Part shown: positions 53,529 through 62,982 of the stretch, one piece after another
Layout: each line of letters begins with the position of its first letter
How positions within the stretch are numbered: position 1 is the first letter of the stretch
DNA from: Pedobacter sp. ISL-64
GTDB taxonomy: Bacteria; Bacteroidota; Bacteroidia; Sphingobacteriales; Sphingobacteriaceae
Assembly: GCF_018613605.1 (NCBI RefSeq)
Contig: NZ_JAGGPU010000006.1
Span: 759,246-823,245, forward strand
Length of the DNA stretch: 64,000 nucleotides
Reading direction: 5' to 3'
Position numbers and translations under genes: made by a program
The notes under the pieces: generated by a model
Database searches by the model: none
The model's input: only the letters and a program-made list of their open reading frames with translations
Told to the model about the DNA's origin: nothing

Positions 53529-56500
53529 TTATGTTGTGGCATTAATATTATAGTATTTATGAAAACTTTTTCTGTGTTTCTTTATAAATTCTGACGGCGT
53601 TAATTTAAACAGCTTTTGAAACTGTTCTCTAAAGTATTTACTGTCATTTATACCTACTCTAAAGGCAGCTTCGTTAATATTTAAATTGGTATTGATTAAC
53701 AATTCGGCAGCCTTTCTGAGTCTGATAAAACGGATAAAACCATTTATAGACTGACCTGAAGTGGCTTTGATCCTTTTGTAGAGATTAGAATGGCTCATTC
53801 CAAGATCAGATGCCAGTGTTTTTACATTAAAACTGTCTTCCATCAAGTTTTCTTCTATAATGGTAATGCACTTTTGAAGAAAGCCCTTATCCTCCTGAGA
53901 TACTTTATGGGCATCACTCTTCAAGGTTATTTCATTGTAGAAATAAGACTGAAGATTGGTCCTGTTTTTAATAATGCTATTAATTTTGGCTGTAAAAAGC
54001 TCTTTATCGAAGGGTTTACTGATAAAATCGTAGGCACCAACTTCGATTCCCTTAAGTTTTACCTCCGGACTAGGGTCGCCGGTTAACAGAATTACCGGAA
54101 TATGGCTCAAGGCAGAATCCTCTTTAATCGCCTTACAGAGTTCGATACCGTTAAGGCCATCCATGTTTACATCAGATATTACGATATCAGGCAAATATTC
54201 TTTACAGAGTTTTAGTCCATCTGTACCATTTTCGGCCTTGTAAATTTTGAAATTATCCTGAAAAATATGCTTGATGTAATCAATAATTTCGGGGTTGTCA
54301 TCAATAACCAAAATCGAGTGCAAATCTGAAATGAGCAATTCGAGGTTGCCCACATTCTCGGCATCGTTATTTTCTGCTTCTTCCTCTTGCGCAATGAGCT
54401 CATTTACATAGGTTAATTCGTTTTGGAAAACACCGCTTTGCTGCAAGTTTGGCTCCCCAACCGGAATATCGATCAAAAAGATGGTACCCATTCCCTGATT
54501 GGAGCGGAACGAAATTTTCCCTTTATGTAATTCTACAAAGTTTTTGGCCAGGTAAAGACCAATACCGAAACCCATCTTCAGCGATTCGTTCGACATTACT
54601 TTATAAAATTTATCGAACAGCTTTTCACCCACATGTGCCGGTATGCCCGGACCACTATCGCTCACCTCAATTTGCACCCGCATACCAAGGGTTTTAACAC
54701 TAAATTTCACAAAACCGCCTTTTGGGGTAAATTTAAGCGCGTTAGAGAGCAGGTTAAAGAAAACGATTTCGAGCTTGTCTTTATCTGCATAAATATCCAG
54801 TTCTTCCTCCTCGCACTCAAAAGTATATTCGATATGGTTCTGCTTTGCCAAATAATTAAAGCAGAGGAAAATCTCATTTGTAAATTTGTAGAGGTTGATC
54901 CTTACAATCTTCAAGGCGTCGTTCTCACTTTCCGTTTTTCTAAACAGTAATAATTGATCTACCAGGCTTAACAAACGCCTCGAATTGCGGTAAACAATAT
55001 TTAAATCGTTCTTCTCTTGCCCTGGGTCTTTCTTATGGATAATATCTTTAATCGGATTAACAATTAAGGTTAACGGCGTTCTCAGCTCGTGCGAAATATT
55101 GGTAAAGAAATTCAGTTTTTTCTCATTCAGATCTTTTTCACGCTCCATTTTAAGATTAGTAATTTCTACCTCGTGTTTTAATCTTCTCTGGCGGTTACGA
55201 TAGGTTTGAAAAAGATAAAATAGGGAAGATCCTATAATAAGGTAAATGGCATAGGCCCACCAGGTACGGTACCAAGGGGGTAAAATCCTAATCATTACGA
55301 TCTTTTCGTTGTTGCTCCAGGCACCTTCGGTATCGGTACTTTTAATATGCAGTTTATACTCACCTTCATTTAACCTGGAATAATAGGCTGTGCTTAATTT
55401 GTTTACATAGTTCCAGTCTCTATCCCAACCTTCGAGGTAATAGGCATAAGAAATCTGATCCTGAAAAGAGAATTCTATTGCTGCATAATCGATAGAAATC
55501 ACCGCAGCACTAAATGGGATTTCTATGCGTGCTAAATTAACAACAGAGATATCGTTATAACCTGAATCCTGATCGAGAGGAATATTATTGATCCTAAAAT
55601 CAGTCAGCACCATTTTTGGTATCCTTTTATTTTTCTTAATGCTATCAGGCGAAAACAAATTAAAGCCACCAATTCCACCAAACAAAAAGTTACCGTTTGC
55701 AAGTTTTAATGCAGCATTATAATTAAACTGATTGCTTTGTAAGCCATCGGTAGCATAATAGTTTTTAAAGCTTTGGTGTGCAACATCAAATTTTGATAAA
55801 CCATTATAAGTACTACACCATAAATTACCTTGAGCATCCTGAAGGATATTGAGTACCGAATTACTTGGTAACCCATCGCTCTGGATGTACCGCTTTATTT
55901 TTTTGGTTTCGGGATCAAAAAGCAGTAAACCTCCACCTTCGGTGCCAATCCATATTTGATGATTAAAATCTTCCTGAATGGCCCTGATGGCAAAATTGAT
56001 CTTCGTATAGCTATGTTTTTTGTTTATTGGATCGATTTCGATCAGTTCGGTATAGTTCCCTGCCCAAAGTCTTCCTTTCGAATCTTGGAACAAGCTGTGG
56101 ATATCCTTTAGATTATGGTCAAAAAGTTCAAATTTATCGGCAATTTTATTGTAACGATACAATGCACCACCTTTTGTAGTACCTACCCAAATATTCTGTT
56201 GTTTGTCTTGATAAAGCTTCCAAATGTTAATGTCATCAACGCCTTTATAGTTATTGTAACAGTTATAGTGAACAAATTTCCCGGTTGTTTTATTAAAACG
56301 ATCTATACCGCCGCTAAAACTGGCCACCCAAACGTTATGATCTGCATCGTTTAAAATACTGGTAACAAAATTACTGGTTAAAGAGTTTGGATCGCTGGTT
56401 TTGGCATAATTAGCAAAAGTATTTTGCTTTCTGTTCCACACACTTAAACCACCTCCATCAGTCCCGATCCAAATGTTTTTGTTTTCATCTTCGCTAAAGG

Positions 56501-57572
56501 AGAGTACAAAATTGTTAATTAAGGAATTGTTTTTTAATGGATTATGTTTAATAGTGGTAAACTGCTCATTTTCTGGATCGATGATATTAACCCCACCACG
56601 TAAGGTTGCGATCCACTTTCTAGATTCGCGGTCTTCGTAAACCTGGGCGACAGAATTACTGCTCAGTAAGCCTTTTTCTTTTCCGGCAGATAGGTAATTT
56701 GTTTTTTGATTTTTTGTATTGTAAACAGCAATTCCTCCCCCATCAGTTGAAATCCAGAGTTTTTGTTGTCGATCAAACAATAAACTCATAATATTCTCAT
56801 TGCTTAAATGCTGGTTAAACTTGGTGAGGCTACTATTGGCTTTATCAAATTGAAAAAGTCCGTGCTCTGTTCCAACCCAGAGTGTTTGGTTAGTGCCTCT
56901 GGTAATGCATGTTACTGAGCGTACGGCAGCAGTTACTAAACGAAGTCTATGTTTATCATTATCATATCTGCAAAGCCCCACATCTTTTATAAAAAGCCAT
57001 AGGGTTTGTTGTTCATCAACATATAAAGCTTTTACAGTGAAATCGAAATTTTTGTCATATGGGATTCGTTTTGCAATGCTGCTTTTCTTTTCGAGCATAA
57101 ACAGGCCTTTTTCTTCAGTAGCGACATAAACAGCTAAAGCCTTACTTATTGCAATGGAATTAATAGCATAACTTACCTCGTTTTTTCTTCCCTTGTCTAG
57201 ATAAATCAATTGATGAAACTTGGAATCGGCATAATCATAATAAGAAACGCCCTTTTGCGTACCTACCCAAACCTTGTTTTTCGCATCTCCATTCAGTACC
57301 GTAATGTGGTTATTTACTAACGAATGTTCATCTCCCCAGCCATTTCTAAAAACCTTAAAATGATAGCCATCGTAACGGTTTAATCCATCATAGGTACCCA
57401 TCCACATAAACCCAAAATGATCTAGATACAAAGAGTTTACCACATTATTAGACAGGCCACTTTCTACCCCCAGATATTTAAGGCGAATAGTTGTAGACTG
57501 GGCAAAACAAATAACTGCGCCCATCCATAAAAAAAATATGGAGCAAGCAGTTTTTTTCTGAATAAGGAACAT
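53529..57572 (-). CDS. Hybrid two-component system regulator (HTCS)
   Basis: About 1347 residues in one chain: signal peptide (MFLIQKKTACSIFFLWMGAV), periplasmic two-propeller sensor of repeated Reg_prop units (e.g. WIGTDGGGLSVWNR, WVGTTKGGALYR), a Y_Y_Y domain, a membrane segment (WWAYAIYLIIGSSLFYLF), HisKA with FTNISHELRTPLT, HATPase (NLLSNALKFTP, GFGIGLYLAKNF), receiver with phosphoacceptor Asp in VISDVNMDG, and an AraC-type HTH (MSHSNLYKRIKATSG, FRVGINDSKYFREQFQKLF). It senses an oligosaccharide in the periplasm and activates its locus. It is the only such regulator here, directly upstream of the enzyme operon. I start at ATG 57572 for the signal peptide; ATG 57617 is possible. Confidence 0.95.
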   Translation of the reverse strand: MFLIQKKTACSIFFLWMGAVICFAQSTTIRLKYLGVESGLSNNVVNSLYLDHFGFMWMGTYDGLNRYDGYHFKVFRNGWGDEHSLVNNHITVLNGDAKNKVWVGTQKGVSYYDYADSKFHQLIYLDKGRKNEVSYAINSIAISKALAVYVATEEKGLFMLEKKSSIAKRIPYDKNFDFTVKALYVDEQQTLWLFIKDVGLCRYDNDKHRLRLVTAAVRSVTCITRGTNQTLWVGTEHGLFQFDKANSSLTKFNQHLSNENIMSLLFDRQQKLWISTDGGGIAVYNTKNQKTNYLSAGKEKGLLSSNSVAQVYEDRESRKWIATLRGGVNIIDPENEQFTTIKHNPLKNNSLINNFVLSFSEDENKNIWIGTDGGGLSVWNRKQNTFANYAKTSDPNSLTSNFVTSILNDADHNVWVASFSGGIDRFNKTTGKFVHYNCYNNYKGVDDINIWKLYQDKQQNIWVGTTKGGALYRYNKIADKFELFDHNLKDIHSLFQDSKGRLWAGNYTELIEIDPINKKHSYTKINFAIRAIQEDFNHQIWIGTEGGGLLLFDPETKKIKRYIQSDGLPSNSVLNILQDAQGNLWCSTYNGLSKFDVAHQSFKNYYATDGLQSNQFNYNAALKLANGNFLFGGIGGFNLFSPDSIKKNKRIPKMVLTDFRINNIPLDQDSGYNDISVVNLARIEIPFSAAVISIDYAAIEFSFQDQISYAYYLEGWDRDWNYVNKLSTAYYSRLNEGEYKLHIKSTDTEGAWSNNEKIVMIRILPPWYRTWWAYAIYLIIGSSLFYLFQTYRNRQRRLKHEVEITNLKMEREKDLNEKKLNFFTNISHELRTPLTLIVNPIKDIIHKKDPGQEKNDLNIVYRNSRRLLSLVDQLLLFRKTESENDALKIVRINLYKFTNEIFLCFNYLAKQNHIEYTFECEEEELDIYADKDKLEIVFFNLLSNALKFTPKGGFVKFSVKTLGMRVQIEVSDSGPGIPAHVGEKLFDKFYKVMSNESLKMGFGIGLYLAKNFVELHKGKISFRSNQGMGTIFLIDIPVGEPNLQQSGVFQNELTYVNELIAQEEEAENNDAENVGNLELLISDLHSILVIDDNPEIIDYIKHIFQDNFKIYKAENGTDGLKLCKEYLPDIVISDVNMDGLNGIELCKAIKEDSALSHIPVILLTGDPSPEVKLKGIEVGAYDFISKPFDKELFTAKINSIIKNRTNLQSYFYNEITLKSDAHKVSQEDKGFLQKCITIIEENLMEDSFNVKTLASDLGMSHSNLYKRIKATSGQSINGFIRFIRLRKAAELLINTNLNINEAAFRVGINDSKYFREQFQKLFKLTPSEFIKKHRKSFHKYYNINATT

Positions 57573-57864
57573 AGAGAAACCGTACCGTGGTATGCATGGC
57601 AGGAAACGAATATACATATTTTCCTAAAACTCAGCTATCGGCTATTGTTTAGGATTAAATAGCAAAAATCGTAAGATTTCTTCTACATAAGACAGCTCTG
57701 TCCTATCTTGATGTTGTTCCACCTACATTTTAATAATTCAACCTACAACACCTACTCATTTACAGACCGAAACCGTAGTATTTAGTATTACACATAAACG
57801 TGATATATATATTTTGAAACAAAAATCCTATCTAAAAAAAAAATATTGGTTTATTTTTGTTACT

Positions 57865-58047
57865 ATGACACATATTGATCCATTGACTCCCATCCATAGG
57901 CTAGAACAACTGAAAGTTGGTGATCTTATTTCTGACACATGGGGCAGTTCTGGCGCCATTAAAACTATTGAAGTTTTAAAAGGAAGAACTTCTTTAACCT
58001 ACTATTTCAGAATCAAATCAGGCAAACTGATCCTGGCTTTAAGATAA
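57865..58047 (+). CDS. Hypothetical 60-residue protein
   Basis: Starts MTHIDPLTPIHRLEQLKVGD at ATG 57865; an upstream TTG at 57814 adds a poorly coding extension. It is acidic-to-neutral with a small beta-rich pattern (VGDLISDTWGSSGAIKTI, SLTYYFRIKSGKLIL). No family recognised. It is divergent from the HTCS gene, whose start lies about 290 bases away, and convergent with the SelW-like gene. The DNA from 57573 to 57864 holds no gene; HTCS and this small gene must share their promoters there, but no clear site could be picked out. Confidence 0.45.
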   Translation: MTHIDPLTPIHRLEQLKVGDLISDTWGSSGAIKTIEVLKGRTSLTYYFRIKSGKLILALR

Positions 58048-58137
58048 CAATTTACTAAAATCCTGTTAGCGACTGAAATAATCATGTAGTCTCACAACTA
58101 TAGATCAATTACTTAGATTCCTAAATTTAAATGTTCG

Positions 58138-58419
58138 CTATTTAACATCAGAGTGGCCAAGGTTCATGGCTGGATTCACTTCATCACGAATAAGCTGTTT
58201 TAATTCTTTAATTTCAGGAAAGCGTTGCATCTGCTTTCTATCGAAAATTAGTTTCTCGCCAACATGAACAGTAAAAACGCCCGATGTTTCACTCGGAATT
58301 AAAGTTACCCCCTTTAGCTCATCAACAAAAGTGGTTAAAATTTCTTGCGCCATATAAGCCGAACGCAACATCCAGCCACATTTGGGGCAATAGGTTATAT
58401 TAACAAGTGCTTTCTCCAT
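58138..58419 (-). CDS. SelT/SelW/SelH (Rdx)-family protein, Cys form
   Basis: A 93-residue thioredoxin-like protein with the family motif CxxC near the start (NITYCPKCGWMLRSAY) and the SGVFTVHVGEKLIFDRKQ strand. Eukaryotic relatives carry selenocysteine at the second Cys position; here it is Cys. It is thought to act in redox or thiol chemistry, but the bacterial substrate is unknown. A short charged tail (NPAMNLGHSDVK) follows the domain. Single gene with about 460 bases of gene-free DNA upstream. Confidence 0.88.
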   Translation of the reverse strand: MEKALVNITYCPKCGWMLRSAYMAQEILTTFVDELKGVTLIPSETSGVFTVHVGEKLIFDRKQMQRFPEIKELKQLIRDEVNPAMNLGHSDVK

Positions 58420-58626
58420 TTTTATTTTTTTACAAGGGTACGAAAAATATGAAGGGATGGAAAATGGAGATGTTAAATGGGTGCTGAAACCAATTAAGCA
58501 TCTGCAGATGTGTCTTCTCCTTTGTTCTTTGTTGTAAAACGATCGTTATTAATTTCGGATTCTTGTCAAACAACACTGAACAAAATGAACTAAACAAGTT
58601 CGATGCTTAAAATGTTGTTAAAAGAG

Positions 58627-58659
58627 AAAAGGGTAGCCACATCCATGGTTACCCCCTTT
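58627..58659 (-). other. Orphan terminator-like hairpin in a gene-free gap (58420-58883)
   Basis: AAAAGGGTAGCCA and TGGTTACCCCCTTT can pair with a two-base bulge around a 6-base loop. On the minus strand it is followed by TTTTCTCTTTT, like a Rho-independent terminator, but no gene ends there. The gap 58420-58883 otherwise holds no gene. A small RNA read from the minus strand, between about 58660 and 58860, is possible. Confidence 0.4.
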
Positions 58660-58883
58660 CCAATTGCTCCCGTGTTAGAGGAACTATAATTACACCAATG
58701 AAGCAATTTTTGTTTGCTTTATCTAGATAATCATACACCTAAAGTCTAAAAAACAGATATAAAAATTGCTGTTTTTTATTTTAGTTTCTTTTAAATCCCT
58801 GCTCAAATCACCTCTAAATTTGTCTTTAATGGCCACTTAAATTGTTGGCACGAGCAATTATTTTTATAAAAAATTAAAGTGCC

Positions 58884-59303
58884 ATGGATTTTAAAAATAC
58901 TTTAACTGCCAGTATTCAGATATATAAGCCCATTGGTCTGGTTTGGAAAATCTGGAACGAGCCTGAACATATTGCCACGTGGAATGCTCCATCAGACGAA
59001 TGGATCAACAAGAAAATTGAAAATAACCTGGTAGAAGGAGGTGGTTTTTTATACGTTATGGCTAAAAAAGACGGAACCGAAAATTTTGACTTTCGAGGAA
59101 CTTACACCGAAATTATAGCGCATGAGCGAATTGCTTATACATTAGATGATGAGCGGAAAAGCCTGATCATTTTTACAGGAAATAACCCCGTTACCCTTAC
59201 TGAAATCTTTGAACCCGTTGCAGGCCTTGATTTGACCATGCAACAGGAATTCTGCCAATCGGGACTGAACCAGCTTAAAGCATATGCCGAGCAGCTTAGT
59301 TAA
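58884..59303 (+). CDS. SRPBCC / AHSA1-type START-like protein
   Basis: A 139-residue soluble protein of the START-like fold (polyketide cyclase / Aha1 C-terminal group). Typical patterns are KPIGLVWKIWNEPEHIATWN near the start, GGGFLYVMAKKDGTENFDFRGTYTEI in the middle and TLTEIFEPV plus a final amphipathic helix (SGLNQLKAYAEQL). Members bind lipid-like or small hydrophobic ligands or modulate chaperones; this one has no assigned ligand. Single gene, converging on the PepSY gene. Confidence 0.85.
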   Translation: MDFKNTLTASIQIYKPIGLVWKIWNEPEHIATWNAPSDEWINKKIENNLVEGGGFLYVMAKKDGTENFDFRGTYTEIIAHERIAYTLDDERKSLIIFTGNNPVTLTEIFEPVAGLDLTMQQEFCQSGLNQLKAYAEQLS

Positions 59304-59356
59304 ATGACTTCAGGTTCTAATACAGAGGTGGTTTTACTGCGATTTAGATGCTCCAA

Positions 59357-60466
59357 TTACTTTGAGGTAAGTATAGGTTTAGCTTTCCTGGGCTTTTTCC
59401 TTTTCTTCCACCAGATGATAAAACCAGTAATCGGCAAACTCGCTGCAACCAAAGCCGCTAAAAAGGAAAGAATTTTATTTGGCAATCCTAAAAGCCTACC
59501 CGTGTGGAGATCGTAATTGGTGGCTTCTATTAAATCGGCCCCGTTAAAATCTTTATACAGTTTAGACCTGATCATTGTACCTGTAGCTTCCTCATAAAAA
59601 AAGGTATTCTGGTTGCGTGCCCAGCGGTAGGGATAAATCATTCTTAAACGCAGTTCACCTTTACCACGCAGCGAAAAACTAGTGGAAATAGCACCAGGGT
59701 ATTTAATTTTAGCTTCAGTATAAATTTTATTGTAACGCACAGGTAGCGAATCGATGTGTGTAGGTTTGGCTAAAACGATGGCGTTGCCCTGCCCTAATTT
59801 GCTCCCGGTAAAAAAGCTAGCCGCATTTTTTACCTCTTTAAAAGCAAAATACAAACCACTCAAAGCAGTAACCAATAACACAACTGATGCATAAAAGCCC
59901 AATACGTTGTGTAAATCGTAATTTAACCGTTTAAACGATGCTTTTCTTTTAATGGTTAAAGATTGTTTTAATAACCGCATCTGACCAGGAAACCAGAGTA
60001 CCAGTCCCGTAATCAGCATTAGCACGAAAATAACCACCGACCATTGCATGATAAACTTTCCTGTTTTTCCTAGCAACAGGGAGGTATGGATATGCTCTAC
60101 AACCTGAAGCCAATCTTCGCCACCTCTTTTTACCAAGGCGGCATTGTAAGGATTAAAATAGTAAACAATCCCCTTTTTAGTGGTAATTTCTACTGTTGCA
60201 TTTGAAAACCCATCTTCAATTCTGATCAGCCTTAACTGGTCTTTGGGTGATAATTTTTCGAAGTTTGAAATGATATGATCTAAACCTACAAAAGGTTTCT
60301 CTTGAAGCGCTACATAGCGAAAATCTTTTTGTGTAAAATCTCTGATTTCTTCTTCAAAGATATACAGCGCACCAGTTACACTAATAATAAATACCACCAG
60401 GCCAGTCGCCAGGCCGAGCCAGAGATGAATGTTCCTGATGGTATTTTTAAAATTCCTGTTCTTCAT
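59357..60466 (-). CDS. PepSY-associated membrane protein (iron uptake)
   Basis: A 369-residue inner-membrane protein with four membrane segments (LVVFIISVTGALYIF, SVVIFVLMLITGLVLWF and two more) enclosing a PepSY domain, with conserved His residues (RNIHLWLGL, HTSLLLGKTGKF, LHNVLGFY) that may hold haem or metal. Such proteins next to siderophore receptors are thought to reduce ferric siderophores at the inner membrane, like FoxB or FpvG. It starts 3 bases after the siderophore-receptor gene, so the two are co-transcribed. The charged C-terminus (KKRKKPRKAKP) faces the cytoplasm. Confidence 0.85.
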   Translation of the reverse strand: MKNRNFKNTIRNIHLWLGLATGLVVFIISVTGALYIFEEEIRDFTQKDFRYVALQEKPFVGLDHIISNFEKLSPKDQLRLIRIEDGFSNATVEITTKKGIVYYFNPYNAALVKRGGEDWLQVVEHIHTSLLLGKTGKFIMQWSVVIFVLMLITGLVLWFPGQMRLLKQSLTIKRKASFKRLNYDLHNVLGFYASVVLLVTALSGLYFAFKEVKNAASFFTGSKLGQGNAIVLAKPTHIDSLPVRYNKIYTEAKIKYPGAISTSFSLRGKGELRLRMIYPYRWARNQNTFFYEEATGTMIRSKLYKDFNGADLIEATNYDLHTGRLLGLPNKILSFLAALVAASLPITGFIIWWKKRKKPRKAKPILTSK

Positions 60467-60469
60467 TGT

Positions 60470-62821
60470 CTAAAAAGCATAGCCTAGTGATAGGTTAAAT
60501 CTGCGCCCATTCCCTCTCACATAATTTACATTGCTGCCGTAAAACTGAGAAATGGCAGGATAATAAACTTTGTTCAATAAATTCTCTACACCTACCGATA
60601 GTTTTAGCGGCTGCGTAACTTGATAAACTGCTGCAACATTAAATAAGTTGAATGCTTTTACCGGACCTTCACCAATTAAATATTTAGCTGCCGCATTGGT
60701 TTTAAAGCGGTCGCGATTTCCTACACGCATCCAGTTTACATCCAAACTTAAGTTTCTAATACCTGAATATTTAAGGTAAACAGTGGTTTTTGATGGAGGG
60801 ATACGTGTTGTGTTTAAATACACATCTTTCTCCCCGTTAAAATTACCATCATCATCTACATCGCCTTTTCCTTCTACTTGTGCATAATTACCACCAATGC
60901 TCAAATTGCGTAGAACCTGATAATCTGCCTGGACTTCAAATCCATATACACGCTCCGGAATACGTTGAGAGATATAAGTTCCATTAACTTCTAAAAGATT
61001 GGCACCCAGTTTAGAGGTGCTGTAATAATAAGCAGCACTGAAATTCAGTTTACCTACGGTACTGCTAAAACCAGCTTCGTAATTATTTACGATGATTGGT
61101 TTAGTTTCTAACTGCGATAAGGTATTGCTTTTTGCTGCCCTTAACACCCTACCCAGCTCGAACACCGAGAAAGATTGTGCATAACTGATAAAAGGATTAA
61201 AAAACTTGAATTTAGAATAACGAGCGCCAGCATTAAATACTAAAGCATTGTAATTTAATTTACCGCCCTGCACCGCTATACTTCCTGCACCGTTTGCACC
61301 GGTAGCCAGGGTATTAAAATCGTCTACATCAATGTTAATATTTTCTACCCTTAAGCCGCCCTTTATGGTTAAATCATTAATGAAAGTTGCAGAGGCCTGT
61401 AAGTAAGGTGCAAAGTTCACCATATTCATATTAGGTACCCACAAACGACCATCTGTTAAGCTTTGAGCAGTTTTATCGTTCATTAAATCCAAACCATAGT
61501 TCAATTGCATTGGTACCCGATCTGCAATATTAAAAGGTGTATTCAGGTTTACCCTTGCACCCTTTTTTGTTGAAGTAATGGCCGATTGGCCACTGCCGAA
61601 AAATGATGCTGAGTTAGAATAAATGGTATAAAAGTCCTGATAATATACATTGGCAGTTAAATCTGTTTTGCCGAAAATCTGCTGATTGGTGTATTGTAAA
61701 TTGGCATTATGGTTAAACCTTGTTCCTTCATCTTCACCCAATCTTTTTCCATAAATACCAATGGCCGGCGATTGACCGTAAACACCATCTTTGGTTAGGT
61801 ATTTAGAATGCTGTCTGGAGCTGAAATAATTATACATCACCTGCAAACGCTGTTTTGGAGTAAAGTTATATCCCAGTTTCACAAAGCCATTGTAAGATTT
61901 AGTCTCGCCTAAACCATACTCAGGCGAAATTACCAAGCCTTCAGCATCGCGGAAAACACCGGTTTTTTCGAACATACCACTTACCAGATAATCGAACTTA
62001 CCTGTTTTACCGTAAAGCTGTTGTGAAAAGCGGTAGCCTATCGTGCTATCGCCTTTTAAGTTTCCTGTAATTCCGGCTTGAGAATAACCCCCGAATGATT
62101 TTCCTTTATCGGCTTTTTTAGTAATGTAATTAATCAAACCTCCTTCTGCACCATTACCATAAATGGCGGTGGCACCTTTAATAACTTCAACACGCTCTAT
62201 AACCGAAGGATCGATACTGCGGATATCCCTTCCTCCTGCTCTTAACGGAGTTGACTGCGGAATACCATCAATTAATACCAAAACATTTCTACCGCGCAAA
62301 GTTTGACCAGAGTTACCCGTTTGGTTGGTAGAAAAACCCAATCCAGGTACGCTGTAAGATAGTATGTTGGCTAAATTCGGACTAATTGCAGATTGTGTAT
62401 TCAATTCTTTTGCTGTAAGCACTGTTACCGAAGAGGGGGTTTGCGACAAAGATTCAGGTCGTCTACTTGCCGAGATAATTACATCGTTAAGTTCTGAGTG
62501 CTGCTCTTTTAAAACAACATTTACCTGAATTGTATCGTTTGCAATAACCGATACCACCTGTTCAAATTGATCGTAGCCTGTAATCGAAACCCTGATCTGC
62601 TGGTTTCCTGTAGGAACATCCGTTAACTTAAATGCACCGGTTTTACCTGAAGTGGTTTTAAGATTTTGCTTTTTAACCTGTATGTTGGCAAAGGGTATGC
62701 TATTCCCTAACGAGTCGACAACTTTTCCGGTAATTGTTCCCTTCCCCGTTTGTGCAAAGAGGGTAACTGTAGATAATATTATAAGCGCAGCGGCGAAAAA
62801 TTTTATGTAATGGTGTTTCAT
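60470..62821 (-). CDS. TonB-dependent siderophore receptor
   Basis: A 783-residue outer-membrane receptor. ATG 62821 gives the signal peptide ending TLFAQ; the frame extends upstream with no signal sequence. A carboxypeptidase-regulatory-like domain (GKGTITGKVVDSLGNSIPFA) precedes the plug (SVIERVEVIKGATAIYGNG) and a barrel closing in SLGYAF. It differs from SusC proteins in size, lacks a SusD partner, and belongs to the FhuA/FecA-like group, so it should take in a ferric siderophore. The partner at 59357 supports this. The siderophore type cannot be told. A possible Fur-like site lies upstream. Confidence 0.9.
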   Translation of the reverse strand: MKHHYIKFFAAALIILSTVTLFAQTGKGTITGKVVDSLGNSIPFANIQVKKQNLKTTSGKTGAFKLTDVPTGNQQIRVSITGYDQFEQVVSVIANDTIQVNVVLKEQHSELNDVIISASRRPESLSQTPSSVTVLTAKELNTQSAISPNLANILSYSVPGLGFSTNQTGNSGQTLRGRNVLVLIDGIPQSTPLRAGGRDIRSIDPSVIERVEVIKGATAIYGNGAEGGLINYITKKADKGKSFGGYSQAGITGNLKGDSTIGYRFSQQLYGKTGKFDYLVSGMFEKTGVFRDAEGLVISPEYGLGETKSYNGFVKLGYNFTPKQRLQVMYNYFSSRQHSKYLTKDGVYGQSPAIGIYGKRLGEDEGTRFNHNANLQYTNQQIFGKTDLTANVYYQDFYTIYSNSASFFGSGQSAITSTKKGARVNLNTPFNIADRVPMQLNYGLDLMNDKTAQSLTDGRLWVPNMNMVNFAPYLQASATFINDLTIKGGLRVENINIDVDDFNTLATGANGAGSIAVQGGKLNYNALVFNAGARYSKFKFFNPFISYAQSFSVFELGRVLRAAKSNTLSQLETKPIIVNNYEAGFSSTVGKLNFSAAYYYSTSKLGANLLEVNGTYISQRIPERVYGFEVQADYQVLRNLSIGGNYAQVEGKGDVDDDGNFNGEKDVYLNTTRIPPSKTTVYLKYSGIRNLSLDVNWMRVGNRDRFKTNAAAKYLIGEGPVKAFNLFNVAAVYQVTQPLKLSVGVENLLNKVYYPAISQFYGSNVNYVRGNGRRFNLSLGYAF

Positions 62822-62849
62822 GCAATATCTAAATTTCGGCAAAGCTAGC

Positions 62850-62874
62850 ATTATTTAGACTTGTTAAAAATAAT
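62850..62874 (-). promoter_or_regulatory. Possible Fur-like box upstream of the siderophore receptor
   Basis: ATTATTTAGAC and GTTAAAAATAAT form a partly symmetric AT-rich site 29 bases upstream of the receptor start. The left half resembles a Bacteroidota Fur half-site (TTATTTAGA); the right half is degraded. Weak evidence without a matrix search. Confidence 0.3.
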
Positions 62875-62982
62875 AACTCAAAAAAGATACCTATATGGTG
62901 TTTAATCATTCATCATTTTAAAATAAATAAGTCATAAGATTTAATTTATTTGATATTTGCGTTAAACCGTTTGGAGTAAAAA

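Noticed and set aside
58849..58866. TTGGCACGAGCAATTA as a sigma-54 promoter
   Set aside because: The -24 TGGCAC is present but the -12 GC at the required distance is not.
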